Assembly: GCA_002427815.1 (NCBI GenBank) | Contig: DIZF01000062.1 | Coordinates: 215,817 to 239,119 of the forward strand | Reading direction: 5' to 3' | DNA: 23,303 nt | From: Ramlibacter tataouinensis | Lineage (GTDB): Bacteria > Pseudomonadota > Gammaproteobacteria > Burkholderiales > Burkholderiaceae_C | Shown here: positions 23,125 through 23,303 of the stretch, piece by piece | Layout: each line of letters begins with the position of its first letter | How positions within the stretch are numbered: the stretch's first letter is position 1 | Translations under genes and position numbers: made by a program | The notes under the pieces: generated by a model | What the model was told of the DNA's origin: nothing | The model's database searches: none | The model's input: the letters and a program-made list of their open reading frames with translations, nothing else

Positions 23125-23303
23125 ATGACGAACTCGAATTCTTCCCGCGTCCCGGTACAGGCCGGCGCTTACCTGGGCCCCGCGCCCAATGAAATCTCCA
23201 TGCAACAGGACGTTGGCGCTGCCGGTGTGAACGCCGTTCCGCCCCACCTGATCAACGTCCCTGCCGCGAACGAGGGAGCCGCTCCCGAGGAGGTCCGCCT
23301 CCA
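23125..23303 (+). CDS. Hypothetical protein, N-terminal part (runs off window end)
   Basis: An open frame starts at ATG 23125, with AAAGGA about 4 nt upstream, and stays open for 59 codons to the window edge. It begins MTNSNSSRVPVQAGAYLG and is rich in Pro, Ala, Asn and Val, with no clear fold, signal peptide or membrane helix. The composition suggests a disordered N-terminus of a longer protein. It is in the same direction as the preceding island genes. No family recognised. Confidence 0.55.
   Translation, partial: MTNSNSSRVPVQAGAYLGPAPNEISMQQDVGAAGVNAVPPHLINVPAANEGAAPEEVRL

Larger units (their letters stand above)
19646..23303. mobile_element. Left edge of a probable integrative element or genomic island
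   Basis: The region begins at the tRNA-Gly fragment and continues past the window end. Compared with the preceding genes, its composition is visibly richer in A/T. Its genes are unfamiliar or of mobile-element type: an unknown 219-aa protein, a possible Rep-like protein, two paralogues and a DUF5710 protein. No integrase, relaxase, transposase or conjugation gene is in view. The integrase is expected beside the intact tRNA-Gly at the other end, so the class (ICE, island, prophage-like) remains open. Confidence 0.6.

Overview
The window looks like a chromosome segment from a high-GC betaproteobacterium, most probably Burkholderiales (Comamonadaceae-like). This rests on the imuA-imuB-dnaE2 mutagenesis cassette with the short form of ImuB, the TRAP and CoA-transferase style of the proteins, and base composition. 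The species cannot be named from sequence alone.

Positions 1-6692 are housekeeping and DNA-repair genes. The 3' end of a 3-oxoacid CoA-transferase subunit B gene ends at a convincing hairpin terminator. A small minus-strand hypothetical gene and a minus-strand 3-methyladenine DNA glycosylase gene follow. The glycosylase gene is divergent from imuA-imuB-dnaE2, and the 50-bp gap between them carries a near-consensus LexA box. This is a compact DNA-damage module: base excision on one side, error-prone lesion bypass on the other.

Positions 6693-12972 form a tightly packed, partly overlapping run. In order it encodes an SHP-type (DUF1924) cytochrome c, a diheme cytochrome c, a four-histidine membrane cytochrome b561, an OmpR-class response regulator, a QseC-like histidine kinase and a P-type cation ATPase. 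A PmrA/QseB-style direct repeat lies in front of the first gene. The picture is a periplasmic electron-transfer chain with its own two-component control and an unusual ion pump at the end.

Positions 12973-16958 hold a TRAP transporter (binding protein plus a fused DctQ-DctM permease), followed after 6 nt by a trans-aconitate methyltransferase-like gene. Positions 17067-19547 encode a membrane-anchored penicillin-acylase-family Ntn hydrolase, closed by a strong terminator at 19620-19640.

At 19646-19663, directly beyond that terminator, lies an 18-nt fragment identical in layout to the 3' end of a glycine tRNA (minus strand). The rest of the tRNA is absent. Everything to the right has a visibly lower GC content and consists of unfamiliar or weakly recognised genes: a 219-aa unknown protein, a possible replication-initiator-like protein, two paralogous acidic proteins flanking a DUF5710 gene, and a truncated ORF. 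I read 19646 as the boundary of an integrative element, genomic island or ICE that continues past the window. Its integrase and the intact tRNA-Gly should lie at the far right end. This island edge is the least-described part of the window. No CRISPR array, rRNA, complete tRNA or insertion sequence was seen.
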